Of a stretch of DNA of 64,000 nucleotides, positions 1 to 14,010 are shown piece after piece. The notes beneath the pieces are model-generated. The model saw only the letters and a program-made list of their open reading frames with translations. It was not told the origin of the DNA and searched no databases. This DNA comes from Istiophorus platypterus. Taxonomy: Eukaryota > Chordata > Actinopteri > Istiophoriformes > Istiophoridae. The number at the start of each line of letters is the position of its first letter. The first letter of the stretch is position 1. The position numbers and the translations under genes are program-made. The stretch covers positions 402,501 through 466,500 of the forward strand of contig CM029129.1 of assembly GCA_016859345.1 (NCBI GenBank). Direction: 5' to 3'.

Positions 1-3000
1 TTGACTGCCAAATAGACTGCCAAATTTGCATTATAAATGTTATCATTTCATATTCTTCTTTCTCTTGTCAGAAAACAGTGAGTAAGAAATAGTGATTTGA
101 TTTTAGTTCATATATATTGCAACAGGCAGTTTCCAAAGCTGCTGATCAAAACATTCTGTTACGATAACAACAATCTCTCTCTCACTCATTTCCTGTCATC
201 TCTTTATAAAAGAAATAAGTATATACATAGGGAAAAATTCCTGACTAGTAAAGACTGAGGTCCAAAATGGACAGAACATATGTGTTTATGAATTTTACTG
301 GCTTAAAGTGGACATACGATACTCTATACACAATCTGTACATTCATTTTTTTACTTGTGTTGGGTTGTACAGTTATTAAACCAAGTAATGTACCAGTTTA
401 TTATACTAGAAATGTAATTGCTGAAGAAAAAGCTCTGCTTCTGAAATATCTCCCGTGGGCACTGGAACCACACTGAAGAAAAGCCTTGGCAATAACACAA
501 CATGAATGCAATGTAGCCACATCCTGTGATCATTTGGTGTTGGTCTCCACAAGCTAGCAGTACAAATTTGAACACCAATATGCTGTATGGTCACAGCAGC
601 AACAGCTACATAAGAGGCAAGACAACTGAAGTCGAGCATGAAAACTGCAAGGAGATTATAAGGCCACATCTCTCATCCTTGAATGTGAATGAAAGCCAAT
701 AGCCAATGCCTAGGTTGTCATAGTTTATACTGATGCAGGTCATCCATTTCATACAGGAGATGAACATATACCAGAGATCTGCCTATCTTCTTCAACCAGC
801 GTAGTACCTGTTCATATGAACCAGATGTCAACTTGTTTCTCACTGTTAATAGAGACATTAGTCTGAAGTGTAGTTTATAAATTTAACTGAAATACTGTTT
901 ACAGAATTACATGAGTCTAGATAAGTGTTACTAATGGCGCAGCACAGGAGCCTCATGCAAGTTTTAGTTAGCAGCTCACATGGCAGCTATGATAATGCAG
1001 CCAATACACATAATTCCAAAAATACTCAGAACAGCTTACCATACACAACATGACATTAAAGACTACAAACATGGGGCTGTCAAAACTTATTAAACTACCC
1101 TAACTCACTGCAGCGTAACTAGTTTTGGCAGTGCTCTCCAAAATGGAGAAAGTGCTGCTTGACAAGTAAATAAATAGTATGCTAGTGTAGGTTAATTTGT
1201 GTTCAGTAAAAGATAAAAATATTATATATATACACAGTACACTGCCCTATAAGCATGCAGCATAAAATAATACTTGGGCTTTTAATAAATCACTACTAAT
1301 GCTAAAGGGGTTGAAAAGTTCACCAATCTGGCAACACTGCTAACTCGTTTAGTAACATTAATTAATTAGCAACATTACTTTATTGCAGCTATTGCAACAA
1401 AATACAACAAAAGTACTGACTTCAAATCAAACAAAGTTGCAAATATGATGGAGAAAACAGCACAGTGTGACAAGTAAAGAAAATAAAGACTCAGAGCAAA
1501 TAGCAACCTAAAATCAAAACCTAATTGCAGACGTGAGGACTAGCAGGCAGAAAGCAGGTGGCCAACGTAAAAAAAGAAAGGTTGGACCAATAAAAGATAA
1601 ACAGTGGAAACTTTTTGAAAATTGGATGGACAATTTTATTTGTGCTCCACAGATCCAGCCCATTGTGTTTAATATGCCACTAAACCTCCGACTTCAAGCC
1701 AAATAACTTGAGCCATTTGAAAATGAGAGGTGAGGATATTCTGAATGTACTTGTGGCTCTTCACTCCTGTTCACACAGTTATGATATCAGGATTTCATAA
1801 CTGCAACATAAAACAAAATCACAATAGACATCTTAGAGACAACTGCTGTGCTGTGATTTTGGCTATTATTACTTGTCATCACTCAAAGAGAAAGATAGAA
1901 GCTCATTCACATCTGTGTCAGCTGCTGGGCATTAAATTGAATGAGACCAAAGAAAGGTGTGTCTGCAGAGGGAAAGCCAAGCCTCACACTTGCAGGGCAA
2001 TATTGGTGACTCTCTTCTATGGAAAGTAGTTAACGTTTGTCCAAAACATCAACAGATTTTTTTTTTAGGTGTTCTGTGCCAAAAAGTCAACACAAGGATG
2101 TGAAGTCAGTAAATCTAGTGGCAAAGGCGCTAAGTTGACAATACTGTCTGTAACTACAATAGAAACTGTTTGCATCCATTAATTTTGAAAGAGCAGCAGC
2201 CAATGAGGAAACTCAAACACTTGGCCAGCTGACCAATGGTGTAGCATCAGCACTCAGTCACATGGCATTTGGCTGAAAAATTTTGCAAGGTTATCAGTCA
2301 GTCAGTCAGTCTGCTAGTCAGACTGGATATTCAGGTTTATAGGGCTAGCCCTTCTATTGCGGTCCAGCCAAAAGAAAAGTCATCACAAGTGAGCCATCTC
2401 CGGATTAGCAATTCAATCACAGAGGATTTGTTTAGGTTTGTGAAGAGCAAAGGGGAGACTGATCAAAAATTAAATGATGTAAATGAGTACAAAGTTTTTC
2501 AGCTTTACTAAAAACTCTTTCCATGAGGATGCATCCACTCCAGTTTTCACAGAGCTATAGCCTTCTAATTGTGCTGCTCTGGAAACTGAAAGCAAGTGGT
2601 GCTACTTTTGGAGTTTCTGTCTGAAGTGGATTTCCTACTTTTAAACTGCTTTTACATAAAATGATGTCCTTCATTGTGAGCACATAAACACATTGGTCAA
2701 CATTCACAACCATGGACACTGTCAAGAGGTGACAGCTCATCAATGCACAGCTCAACAGTACACATTTTGAATCTCTCACTCGGATTTCAACCAAAAACCA
2801 CAAATATAAAAGCAGGAACAAAATCAAGGAAATATCTGCCTGATTACGTTTGTTGCTGTATCTAGGTAAGCCAATTTTTAATTAGGAAAGACGTTGCTGG
2901 AATACATATGGTATGTCATGGAACAAAAAAATTAGAAAATAGGTTTGCTTAATGGATCGGGTGGATTCAGTGTTTTCTGGTAAGTGCCCCCCGTTTCCCA

Positions 3001-6000
3001 CCTCATCCTGCCAGTGAGGCATTCATGGACAAAGTAGTGAAAGTTTTTGTTTTGTGCCTCCACTTCTCTCCATATGCCTAGTCCTTCACATAGAAAAGTT
3101 TTAACTTGCTTACTTGCCAAGAAGTATTATAAATAGACTCACTAAAAAGAAAGTAAAGCCTCTTTCCACAAATACCAGTGGACTACAGATATATATCCCA
3201 GTAAAAAAGGAGAAAACGTCAAGACATTTAAACTTTTTACTCACTGTTTTTCTTTTTAATACACCTCATTTTAGAGGGTGCTACAGACCCTCAGCACCCC
3301 TACTTCCCACATCCATGCCCTATTATTGATCTATTTGTAAAATCATGTATTTCTGGCTTTTCAAGAAAATGTCTTAAACTACCCTGAATTCTGGAATTCC
3401 ATGATATTCAATTTAAGAAATCTATTTACAGTCCCATTCAAACTTGGAAATGGTTTGAAAAGCATTCAGTTCACTTTGAGATTTAGTTGAGTCAGTAAGC
3501 CAGGACATTGACCAAAAAATAAAAGTGTGAAAGCAGATAACAGGAAGTTAAGGAAATGTTGAGGGGCAAGGGCAAGAAAACAGTGTGGGGGCCAGAAGCT
3601 GTAAGAAAGTGGTAAAAGTAAAACAAGAAATGTTTATATCTCAGAGGGGCAGAGCAGTGAGAGGAATTTCTAGGCTCTGGGTCAAAACCAGTTGCTTCTC
3701 TGTCTCTAATCTGTAGGGGTTTTCATTCACACTCAAATATTTCTCACATGGAAATGGAAGACTCTAGAGGGGCGCCTGCAACCTTACGGATGACAATAGC
3801 TGAAGTCATCACTAGGCAAAATTTCTGTAGCCTTACTAACTTGTCTAATTGTACTTCGGGACTTCCGGCAGGTTATCAGTGAACAAGTGCAATGCAACTG
3901 TCGACAACAAACTGACAAACATTCAAAAGACGTGGAGCATACTCCCTCCAAGATATGACATCGCACCCTCTATAAAAATTAATGTAACATTAACTTACAG
4001 TCAATCAATTTGAGGTAACATCTTTGAAATCCCCTCAATTTACTTTACTGTCCAATTTCTCTATTACAGTTTAATTATTATAGAGTTTAAATTCTTTAAT
4101 GTTTAGATCCTCAGCATAAGACTTCCAGAATGTGTTCAGAATGTCTGAGGGGAAAAGTTGTCATGTGGCTGCGTGGAAGTTGTCATTAAAAGAAAATAAA
4201 CAAACTTTTTGATAACAAATTAATAATGAATGCCTCCTTTGCTACATTTACTTAACCCTTTAAGGCATACTGCAGGTCCCAAGACCCAATTAAACACTCA
4301 ACTCCTTGGTGTTCCTCATATTATTCGTCTTTAACAGTGTTATGGTTCAAAAAATTTTAAATTGATAAAAAAAAAAACCTTGTATTTCAAATTTATATAA
4401 AACAGGTAAAAGTTTATGGGGTTGCTAGCAAGCGATGTATGTAGTATGTAGTATGTACTGTAAGAGTTTCATTTTTGTTTTCATGGTGAGCTGGATGCAA
4501 GTGAACATAGGTATTTATTCTTCTGGTTTTACCTAATGAATGCACTATGGTCTCACCGCTACTGAGAATAAATACAGGCACAGTGATGCAGGTTGACAAA
4601 GTAATCTGATGGCTTAGCATCTGGGTGTCAGGTTTTAATGCAGAGCAGCATTTTCTTCTTTGATACTGAAGGGTTTTGATGACAGTATCTCTGCAAATGA
4701 AGATGTAGCTGATGCCACTAATGATAAGAAATAAGTTTTTGTGCAATTCGTGAAAAAGGCAAATAATTTAAGAGCAGAACTGTAGCATGAAAATAACAGA
4801 GCTATCTCAGATGAGATGTGTTCTGAATGGCACAACAGTCATGATACATCCAGGCAGCAGTCCCAAGAGAAATAAGAACTGATGAGGGAATTTCATAGTT
4901 ACCTTAACTGCCCTGTCCTTGCTGCTATAAACAAGTAATTTGTTTGTGGCCAAATTTCCAACCTGGTAATTCAGAAGATCTGACAAAACGCATGCTCCTC
5001 TGTAATACTTTGGCATTCAATTTTTTTGGCCTTTGTAGAAAAGAGATGCTCTAAAAGTCTTTGATTTTTCCAGAAATAGTTCTGCTTCCTTTGAAAATTT
5101 CATAAAAACTCTGGAGATGTCAAATTATCCTTCTAAGATCCAGCCGAGATAACATTTCGCAAAAGCTCACACAGCCAATATTAGTCAGTTGTAACCATGC
5201 TAGCAGATAAACTCACTAGTGTTAGTGCTAGCTAAGCTACTCTTACTGGTAAAACTTATGATTAACTTAGGAAAATGGTCACTAGTGATGTAATATGTAT
5301 GCTAATTGTGGTTGGTGAGCTAAAAACGTCCAACATCTTCAGTATTGCCCTTTAAAAATCTATCCTGACTTTTTGCCATTCACATGGCTAGATGTAAGGC
5401 AAACATGTGTTTACTGAAAAAAATATACTGTATACACACCTGCCATTAACACACAAAGTCTACCCCATGTTATATGCATTATGAGTCTCTCTGTGTCCAG
5501 CAAATATTACATCCGCATATTATAACTTTATGTTACATTATATTATAACCAATATACACGTCATAACCTGTAGAGAACAGTAAATAAACTCTGGCTCAGT
5601 GCTCTTAGATGCCAAACTTCCTGAAAAATACCAGTTATAATATATGCAATGCAACACAGGCGTGTACTACTGTTAAACAACCTCTATCACTTTTCTTTAA
5701 AATATGAATTCTGATGAGTTGAATCTCTTTTGGACTGAAAGAAATTTCTCCTTTTAAAATCTGGTACAACTAATAATGCTATTCTGAATTTAAATCTGCA
5801 TTATTTTATTTCATCTTTTGAGTTGAGACATTTGGTGTTCCAAGTGATTGAGCATTATCACTGTATTCTATCAAGCAGATTGTTCTTAACCATCAAATTG
5901 TTTCTTTTTTCATCTAAAATGACAGTGCCGAAATATTTCTCATTATTTAAGTTAATATGTGTAATTTTCAAATACATAAATATCTCAAATGTCTTTGTCT

Positions 6001-6650
6001 CCCAGACTGTGATACGGATGTTTTTCCTTCAAGTCAAAGGTAACCTGGATGTTGCATTAACAAACCCATGAGCCTGATGCAGTGCTTACAGACCAAACCT
6101 TTGTTATCTAGCCAGTCGGCTGAAATCATATTACTGTTAAGTGTGTAAACTGTGATAGAAATCTCAAGATAGCAAAATATAGCATACCTGTGAAAGTTCT
6201 CAGTGACACTTTGTGTATGCAGTATCAGTGACAGAACAACTTTAATGTTTTTCAATGTTCCAGAGGACGCCTGGAACAACATCAAGGACCCCTTGTGTGG
6301 CCCCACACTGGAAGATCTAAACTTGAGGCTGAAAAAGCAGAAGCAAAAGGGCTTCTGGTAAAACAGGCCGGGATGTAGTTAAGGACACACCGACTTACCC
6401 TTCCCATTATCCAAGTTTCAGTTGCCGGTATTTGCTGAAAATACTTAAGTGACCCAAAAGCATTAATTCCCTAGAGCCAACCGTGAATGAAGTGTCAAAC
6501 CAGAGGGAATGCCTTGAAGATTAGATAAAAGCAAAATCATTTTCTGAAACTATGAGCTGTTTTTGCTGCCATCATGATCCAAAAGTAAAATGACTAACTT
6601 TCCTGCGAGAACAGAGTTTTCTCTCTGACATCCGTTTATAATCCTTTAAA
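1..6650. other. No recognised gene; AT-rich non-coding sequence
   Basis: No frame here could be matched to a known protein family and no consistent splice chain was found. Short frames occur (for example 1745-2029 plus, 2269-2511 plus, 2932-3120 minus), but none has a domain or flanking sites I recognise. A short CAGT tandem run sits near 2297-2312. The segment 5170-5250 has scattered GCTAGC/CATGCTAG words resembling the dispersed repeat seen at 21.4 kb and 55.1 kb, but it is too short to assign. Confidence 0.6.
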
Positions 6651-6659
6651 AAATTCACT

Positions 6660-7180
6660 GTAATACGTAACGTGCGCGAAAGTGAGGAGACCGGCACTAA
6701 GTTTGATCAACTTTTAATTTATCTACATTTCTCTAATCGTACAGTTTTACCTTTGTGCGGAGCTTCTTCCGTTTACTTTCCGGGTCCTTCAACTCGATGA
6801 AACATCTTTTCTGTTATTTTTCTCCTTTAATGCGTACTGAAGCGACTCCTCTGGCTGCACAAAATCTCCTTCTACAACAATAAAACTCTCAGCCGGTTAA
6901 CCTTGGCTTTTGCAGTGGATTTTAATCCTTTCTCCGGAAAATGGAGCTTGTTCGCGGCCACAAAGTCTTCGTCCTTCCACGCAAATTTCATGTTTAACCG
7001 TAAAAAAGGAAGCGGTACAAGAGAAGTGGCAGGAAGCACCCCCTGCCTGATCCGCAGTATGAGAGGAATGCCCCCCTCCCCTTCCCCGTCCGCCTTCTTC
7101 CAGCTAATGCAACTGGAGGAAAAAGTTTTTTAGAGCAGGGAAATCCCTCCCCCTCTCTTCTTCTCTTGTACCGTTTAATC
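6660..7180. other. GC-rich, CpG-containing island of unknown role
   Basis: This block stands out from its AT-rich surroundings by CpG-bearing words (GTGCGCGAAAG, TTCGCGGCC, TTCGTCC) and by purine/pyrimidine-biased tracts. Both strands are open over part of it: 6903-7133 plus (76 codons) and a minus frame starting at the ATG near 6992. Neither product is recognised. A 14-bp perfect inverted repeat (CGGTACAAGAGAAG at 7013-7026, its complement at 7160-7173) brackets the C-rich core. It could be a promoter or first exon, perhaps of tex14, or a repeat remnant; the sequence alone does not decide. Confidence 0.35.
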
Positions 7181-10100
7181 GGATACAACGAATTGTTATG
7201 AAACAGATGCATAACAGATCAGCCCATAGAGGTTGACAAATAGAAGACTGAACTATAAGTAAATCTCAAGCACCATTTAAAGCACAAAATCAAAGCCTAA
7301 ATATGAAATCAAACTATGTGCTCTGTGGTGAAGTTCCATTGGATTCTCAACAGATATTGGATAATTTGAGATGCAAACTTATAGCTCATTTTATGAATAC
7401 AGCTTGAAGATCTGACAAGTTTTTCCCTTATACATTTTATCTGACGGTTTTCAGGCACGTGTCTCATTAATAAACTCAGAAAAAGAAAAAGATGAAAAAA
7501 GAAATTGGAAGGTAGCGGAAAAAAAGAAAAATGACAAAGGGTTTTTTTGAGTTCCAGCGCAGACTGGGGTCCCTTGCTGCCTTTAAATGTAGTCGGAAAA
7601 CGTCGGATTTTCGACCGACAGGGCCCATGCCAAAAGAATGGTGATTGTCCTAGAACTACACAACTGTCTAAAAGACAGTTAATTTGAATTAAGGGAAATC
7701 TTCATGTTTGAAGGCAAACCCGTTTCTGGACCTCTTGGTATAAATTTCCACTATCTGTGCGGCAAAACATAAACAGGAAGTTGTAACTATCAGGGAGAAC
7801 TTTATCATCAGAGCTGGGTATTGTGTCATAACTTCACCTACTTCTAATGTGCATAGAGAACAGGAAAGGTCTTACAGGTTAAAAATTTAAAAAAACAGAA
7901 TAGAATACAACAATAACATTGCTGAACAAAATATAATAGTTTTCATACTACAAGAAATTCTGGAATTTCCTTTACCACTTCAGCCAGCTAAGCTGCCATG
8001 TTGCTGTAGATCTGCATAAAAACATTTAAGCAGAATTAAAAGCATTGGTATGTGGGCTCTTCTCATAAAGTGATGTCAGAAGTCCCAGTAACTGAGAACC
8101 CTAGTAAGTGAAATCATGTAGCTGGCCAAGTTTGCAGGCACTTTGGATACATAGGTTTTGCCTTTTTTGCATCACTGAAAATTTAAAAGAGACAGCATGT
8201 GCTATCTCATTACTGTACCCAATGGGAAAATTAAAGATCCCATCCTCATTTCATCCAAGTTTGAGGACCCAGCTCACGCTAACTCCTACAACCATTTGGT
8301 AGCTTAGGGGAATGAAACTAAGTACCCCAAACAAATGTTATACCAGGCATTTTTCATCAGAGCTTACAGTTGACCAATGAGTCTGTGAAGGTTTTTGTGT
8401 CTGAAACTGCCCTCAGCACTTGATCATGCCTCCAGCGTTAGCAGCCTTTTGCAAGGGCCTTTATGAAGCTGCTTAGGATGTATTCAAGGGATCATGTTGT
8501 CTGCCTTAGAATGATGGGACAGCATTTCCCTTACTCCCCATCCAAAGTGTCAAACTCAACAAATAACTGCTGATTGGGATCAGGGAGTGTGGTAACCAGA
8601 GCTGAGCTAAAGAGTGTTTGAGAGTTCGAAAAACCTGCCTAGCAGTGGTCAACAACTGGAAACTGTTTCTTTGCCAGGTGAGGGACAGACAACAATGGAG
8701 CTGTATTTGTAAATGAAAAATCTTAAAAGTTAGTGTAGCCAGAGAATCATTGTAAATGTTTTACTATTAGGTTGTGGTCATTCTGACCTTAGAGGGGTCC
8801 AGATGGATACTGATGGCTGCCACAATGAAACCCAAGGAACAATACCATCCGGATGTAGGATTCTAACCTTTCTATCTGGACATGAAGCTCCAGGAGCCTC
8901 CGGAGAACACAGCATCACAAATCTCTATGAAGCTCAAGTCCTGAAACAAGGGAAATGATTTTCAAGTGGGAAATGAACAACCTGAAGGAGTCCGTAAGAG
9001 GCACATTGATCATAATGGATGGCAAACTGGTCCATGCCCATGCCAAAGTGACCCACAACTGGCTCAGTGCTATTCAAATGAAGGAGTTCAGGGCTCTGCT
9101 TTCTACTTCATCCATATAGAGGTTAGCTGCAATGGGAGATACTGGTGAAAACGTTCTATTTTGAGTGTATTGGGAATCTTTCTTTGTAAATCTTGGGATG
9201 CCTGTGCATGCATGGGAAAGCCTTTCCAGGATGAAACTATGATATTATTCAAGGTTAATGATTTCCCCCTTCTGTGGCTGTTCAAACATTCTATGGCATT
9301 TATCCTGTATCCACTGGTAGGATCCCACCTCAGTGTTCCATATGTGTTACTGTCCCTGAGTAGTGAGTATATGTGATATGGTATAACACTGTGTATAGGA
9401 TCACCGTGCATCCTCCCTTATCCCCCTCTAGGATGGTAACGTTTTGGTCCATTTCCAAAAATTGACACTTGTAAGCCCCTTTCCCAAAGTACCATTGTGC
9501 TGACACTACCAAGGGAACCTCCACTTAGGATAACCAGAGAAGGCTGCTTTAAGGATAAACAGATCTAATCTGTATTTTCTCAAGAGATGTGTTTCCATTT
9601 TATTTGCACTGGCTGTGATTGTTTTCTTACGACAGTCTGCTGCCCATAGTTTTGCACTGCCACATTTGTAGCAATGGCAACACTTTCCTTTAGGGTTTCA
9701 CACCTCAGACTACTGACATCCTCTGTTGTTTTGCTGTTTCACACTGATGTCAATATTTTCTTTTGTGCCACTCACTCACTCTTTTTGGATGGGGCCTAGG
9801 AAACCAATAGAGACGTGCTAGTTGGGTGGTAAAATTCTAGATAGCTATGCTTTAGGTCTTGTAACATGCTCAACATTTTCTATTAGTGTGTTGGTTTTTA
9901 ATATGCCATTCTCCTTAATCTTGGTCTTTTTGTTGTTCATATGCAGCTTTTTCATTTTCTTCACATACAGCTACTATTAACAGTCAATTTGCTTTTGAGA
10001 TTTACAGTCTTTCTTTCTAATTCTAGGCTGTATGCAGATGTCATTTTCTCCTCTATAACTTCAACTTTAAATATTGGGTGTTGTAAATATGAGTTTAGGT

Positions 10101-11860
10101 CTACATGAATAGTGTTCTCATGGATGTCAGTGATAATTCACTGGAGAAACAGATTTTGATCAACTTTGAGCTGTACTCTCATGAAGTGTGGATAATTTTT
10201 TGTCTCAAATCCATAATACAAACAAAAAACTGGAATCAGGGGCAAGGTTCCTTTTGTTGCTGAACTTCACGAGTAACAGAGTGGTGGCATCTTCAGTATA
10301 TAGTGCAGTCGGTATAATCTTGAAAATCTCTGTAAGAGCTTGTAAGTTGAATTCATTTCTGCATTCCAGGTGACTCCAAGGTGTGAAAGTAGTTTTAAAT
10401 TCTTGCCAGTAATGGATGGCAGTTCTAATTCTTGCCAGTACGTTACCTGTAAGGCAGCTGGGCTCCATTGAGCATGGATCAAAGCACAGCACAAATGGTT
10501 CAGAAGTGATTCAGAACATCTTAGAAGCAATTAATAAGGAGACAAAGTGTTGTTTAAGATAAAATAACATTTTAGCAGACAGCAGAAGTGTTTTCTTGCT
10601 TAATACCGCTCTCCCTTCTTTCCAGTACTGCAATTATGCCACTGAATTTTTTAGTGGTACACAGTACCAGACCGTACTGGCCTACTTTCACCCCTGGTGA
10701 CTCCTCAGTTATGTCCCTAGAACTATGGTTTGAATGACAGCTTCAGTGACATCTCCTATATTACATCCTTTTTGAAATATATTTTATCTTTCCAAACTGC
10801 CATATACAAGTTTGTTGTTTTAGTGTGGTTGTCTTATTTTCCCTTGTTTTAAGTATCTTCTGTGGAGTGGGTGGACAATTACAGAACTTTTGACAGTGAC
10901 AGTAACTGGCTCTGTGACATTTTGGCGGAACTGCTTTATACCTTTTTACCTGGGTTGCTGTGTGAAGTGGACTTTCATTAGGCTTTATCTTTTGTTTTTA
11001 GTGGCTACGGGTGAAGACCACACATTTCAACCAACATAGACTAGCATTATTTGTTTATCCAGCTGATCAAATGTTTTCAATCCCAGTGTTACACTTCTGT
11101 ACCTGGTAATAGTCATGTAACGTCTGGGAAGTGCTTCCTACCCCTCCTTTTCTAGCCTCTTGATTTAATTACTACCTTTGTAATGTAAACTGTATGCCAG
11201 ATCCCAGTGCTTGAATACCTCCCTACAGCCATAGTTGTTGCTGATATAGTCGTGGGATCTTCAATCGTAGTTATGATCCCATGGAACATTCTAGACAGCA
11301 TGTAGAAAGCTTTAGACTATTTAATCATAGATAAAGATTCTTGATCCAAATACTGAAGGTCATGGTCCAAAAACATAAAATTTATACTCTTAAATCATTT
11401 ATATGATACGATATGACAGTGACGTGATGCAATCTACTAGAAAGAGGACATCTCACTCTGTTGGATTTGTTAGAAGTAAAGAAACATACAGTTCAATCTT
11501 CGTTATATAGTGGTATTACAAAGTGGACATTCATCTATTACAACTTATCTTTGAAAAATATGGACAGCGGTTTCCTTAATACTACTCATGATTAAAGCTG
11601 ACAAACCTTACTGCAAGAAATTCTACCTGTTCCTCAGTGCCTAGATGGACAGAAACAAAGGGAACTGACTAAGGATAACCAACAAAAGAAAATGGGAAAA
11701 CTGTGCAAATGCAGCATACTGTGTAAAAACCAGAGAGGCCTGAAAATCTAGAATGAGATGCAACGAGCAACAGAGGGCACCACAATGCGCAGATGCCCGG
11801 TCTTGTTAAACAGAGGACAAGCAGGGTCAGGAAGAACCCCACAGTTCCCAGAGCCTCCAA
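7181..11860. other. No recognised gene
   Basis: About 4.7 kb without a confident feature. A CG-containing near-palindrome occurs around 7590-7620. The stretch 8880-9420 is relatively less AT-rich and has short open frames on both strands (8966-9148 plus, 9103-9411 minus) that look like debris of a retroelement, but I could not name a family. No splice-consistent exon chain was seen. Confidence 0.5.
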
Positions 11861-12115
11861 GTGGTGCTAAAGAGTGGAAAAGTTGTGGAGAAATACTGTT
11901 TCTCAATTGAGGGCAATGAAATGCCAACCATCACAGAGAACCCTGTCAAAAGCCTCTGAAAGAGGTTCAATGCAACTCTTAAAGACAAGACGGCAATTTG
12001 GAACACCTGTGGAGATCTTGAACAATGGGTGAAGGAAGTTTCATCACTTACTGATTAAGTCAAGGACTTTTGTGTTTATAGGACTAATAGCTGCTGTCCA
12101 GCCAACAAATCGATT
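11861..12115 (+). mobile_element. Fragment of a non-LTR retrotransposon ORF (RLE-type family)
   Basis: The plus-strand translation carries words such as KVVEKYCFSIEGNEMPTI and TENPVKSL, then a stop and a decayed continuation (KDKTAIWNTCGDLEQWVKEV). These match the region just upstream of the segment preserved at 48.36 kb, where PVKSLGK is followed by PTVLWPLLLYDVPMTT. The family is the teleost non-LTR element whose C-terminal part has a zinc-finger and endonuclease-like module. Stops interrupt the frame, so this is a dead fragment. Assignment is from remembered family sequence, not a search. Confidence 0.6.
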
Positions 12116-12317
12116 CATCTTTTATTTCTTTAGTAGAAATGAGCTGGAGTATGACTCTTGCCCATCAGGTTGATAAACTCTGTTATGTGACCAGTCATGT
12201 CCAAGAGTCATGAAGCAGTTAATTGTTGGAAAATATAAGGTAAATGTGGTTGGTATATTCTTAACTGACCAGAAATACACATAACACACAAACACACAAA
12301 TACAGATATACATAGAG

Positions 12318-13245
12318 TTAGTTCATAAATATTTGGACAGTGATAAAACTTTGCAGTTTTGCCCCTGTAGACAACCACAGCAGATTTGAGACCAATGAAT
12401 CAAGATGTGATTGAAGTGTACACTCAGCTTTAATCCAAGGGGTTTCACAAAAAATTTACATGAACTGTTCAGGAATTACAGCCATTTTTATACATAGTCC
12501 CTCATTTTCGGGGGCTCAAAAGTAATTGGACAATTGAAAATGTATCACTTTTACTTTATAGGTGTGGCCAGTTCCTTTGTTATTTCATCACAAATGAAGC
12601 AGATAAAAGGTCTGGAGTGGATACCATATTCTGCCTTTGCATCTGGTATGGAAACTTTTAATATGTGCTCCAAAAAGTGTTGATGAAAATTAAGGACGCC
12701 ATCATTAGGCTGAAAAAAACAAAACAAACCTTTCAGATAGATGGCAGAAACCTTAGGAGTAGCCAAATTAAAAATTTTATCCACTCTCAAAAAGGAAGGA
12801 ATAAACTGGCGATTATCAACATGACACAAGTGAATGATCACAGCATTCTCTCCTCTGTGAAGAAAACCCATTTAGAACATCTAGGAAGGTCTAGAATACT
12901 CTAAAGAGCTTTGTGTATCAATCTCAAAGTCTATAATCATTAGAAACCTTCATTAATGTATATACAGAAGGTTTAACTCAAGGTGCACAACGCTGGTCAT
13001 ACTCAAGAACAGAAAGGCCAGAAATCATCTAAAAAAGTCTGCCCAGTTCTGGAACAAACACTCTTTGGACAGATGAAACCAAGACTAACTTGTACCAGAA
13101 AGATGGGAAGAAAAAAAGGATGGAGAAGTAAAGGAATGAATCGTGACCCAAAGCCACCACATCATCTGTCAAACATGGTGGAGGCAGTGTTATGACATGA
13201 CTATACATCGCTGTCACTGAGTTGCTGGTGTGGTGGTGAACTTGA
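12318..13245 (+). mobile_element. Tc1-like DNA transposon, degenerate
   Basis: The left part has the terminal-repeat words of a common teleost Tc1 family (AAATATTTGGACAGTG, CAAGATGTGATTGAAGTGTA, CAAAAGTAATTGGACAA). The internal region translates, over shifting frames, to transposase-like sequence: KFWNK-type words in the catalytic region, then a GKKKGW-like stretch, and PKPPHHLSNMVEAVL at 13150-13195 corresponding to the HGGGSVM region. Multiple frame changes and stops show it is inactive. The same family recurs at 20.9, 23.4, 34.4 and 35.2 kb. Confidence 0.85.
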
Positions 13246-13744
13246 CTACTGAGTAGCCAGCAGAGCATGCATGTCTGCACACAGCTTGTTCACAAAGGGT
13301 TTTTAAATGCAATTTTCTCCTTTTTTGTACCTCATTTTTCTACTACTTTTGCACTGCCCTGTTACTACTTTTAATGAAAGACAAAGTATTATTGTATTTA
13401 TTTGTATCCCTTGGTGAGCAGTCAGTTATATCAGCTGATCATTGTCTTGTTAATTATATTTTACAATGTATTGTGTGTATACCACAGTGAAATTTAATGT
13501 TTGTGTACTGATATTCCTTCACCTTGGATACTTGATGTAAGGACTCAATTTCAATTAAAAAATTAAGATTGTACATGTATATTGTTTGTATTTTTATGGT
13601 AATTAAAGATGCTAAAGGAACCTCTATGAGACTGGATCTAACAAATTAATCATTACAAATTAATCATTTGTATAATCAAAATATTTTAATAAAATTTCCA
13701 AGTTTAGTGAACAGAATTTTTAAAAAATTGCATTGTAGTGAAAT
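13246..13744. other. No recognised feature between two Tc1 remnants
   Basis: AT-rich sequence with no gene or named repeat identified. It may include the decayed right part of the preceding Tc1 copy. Confidence 0.5.
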
Positions 13745-14010
13745 AATAAAAACAGAAAATGTACCCCAGACACAATTATTGGCACCCTTCACTCTATTTG
13801 GTCTCAAAATCCATGGCAATTATAGCCTTTAGGGTTATCCCAGCTTCTGGGATAATATTCTATGGAAAAACGAAACAAAAGTAGAGCTCTTTTGTAAGGA
13901 ATTGATCAGTGTATGTATAGGTGACCAGGACCATAAGGAAAAGAAACATGGTGGAGGTTCTATCATGCTGTGGGGCTGCTTTGTTGCTTCTGGTTTGACA
14001 TTCCCTCCAC
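13745..14010 (+). mobile_element. Second Tc1-like transposon fragment
   Basis: Starts with a terminal-repeat-like word (CAATTATTGGCACCCTTC) and continues to a plus-strand segment translating to KHGGGSIMLWGCFVASG near 13945-13995, a hallmark of the Tc1 transposase catalytic domain. The stretch between them is much shorter than in a full element, so most of the transposase is deleted. It differs from the 12.3 kb copy in its terminal words and belongs to another Tc1 subfamily. Confidence 0.85.
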
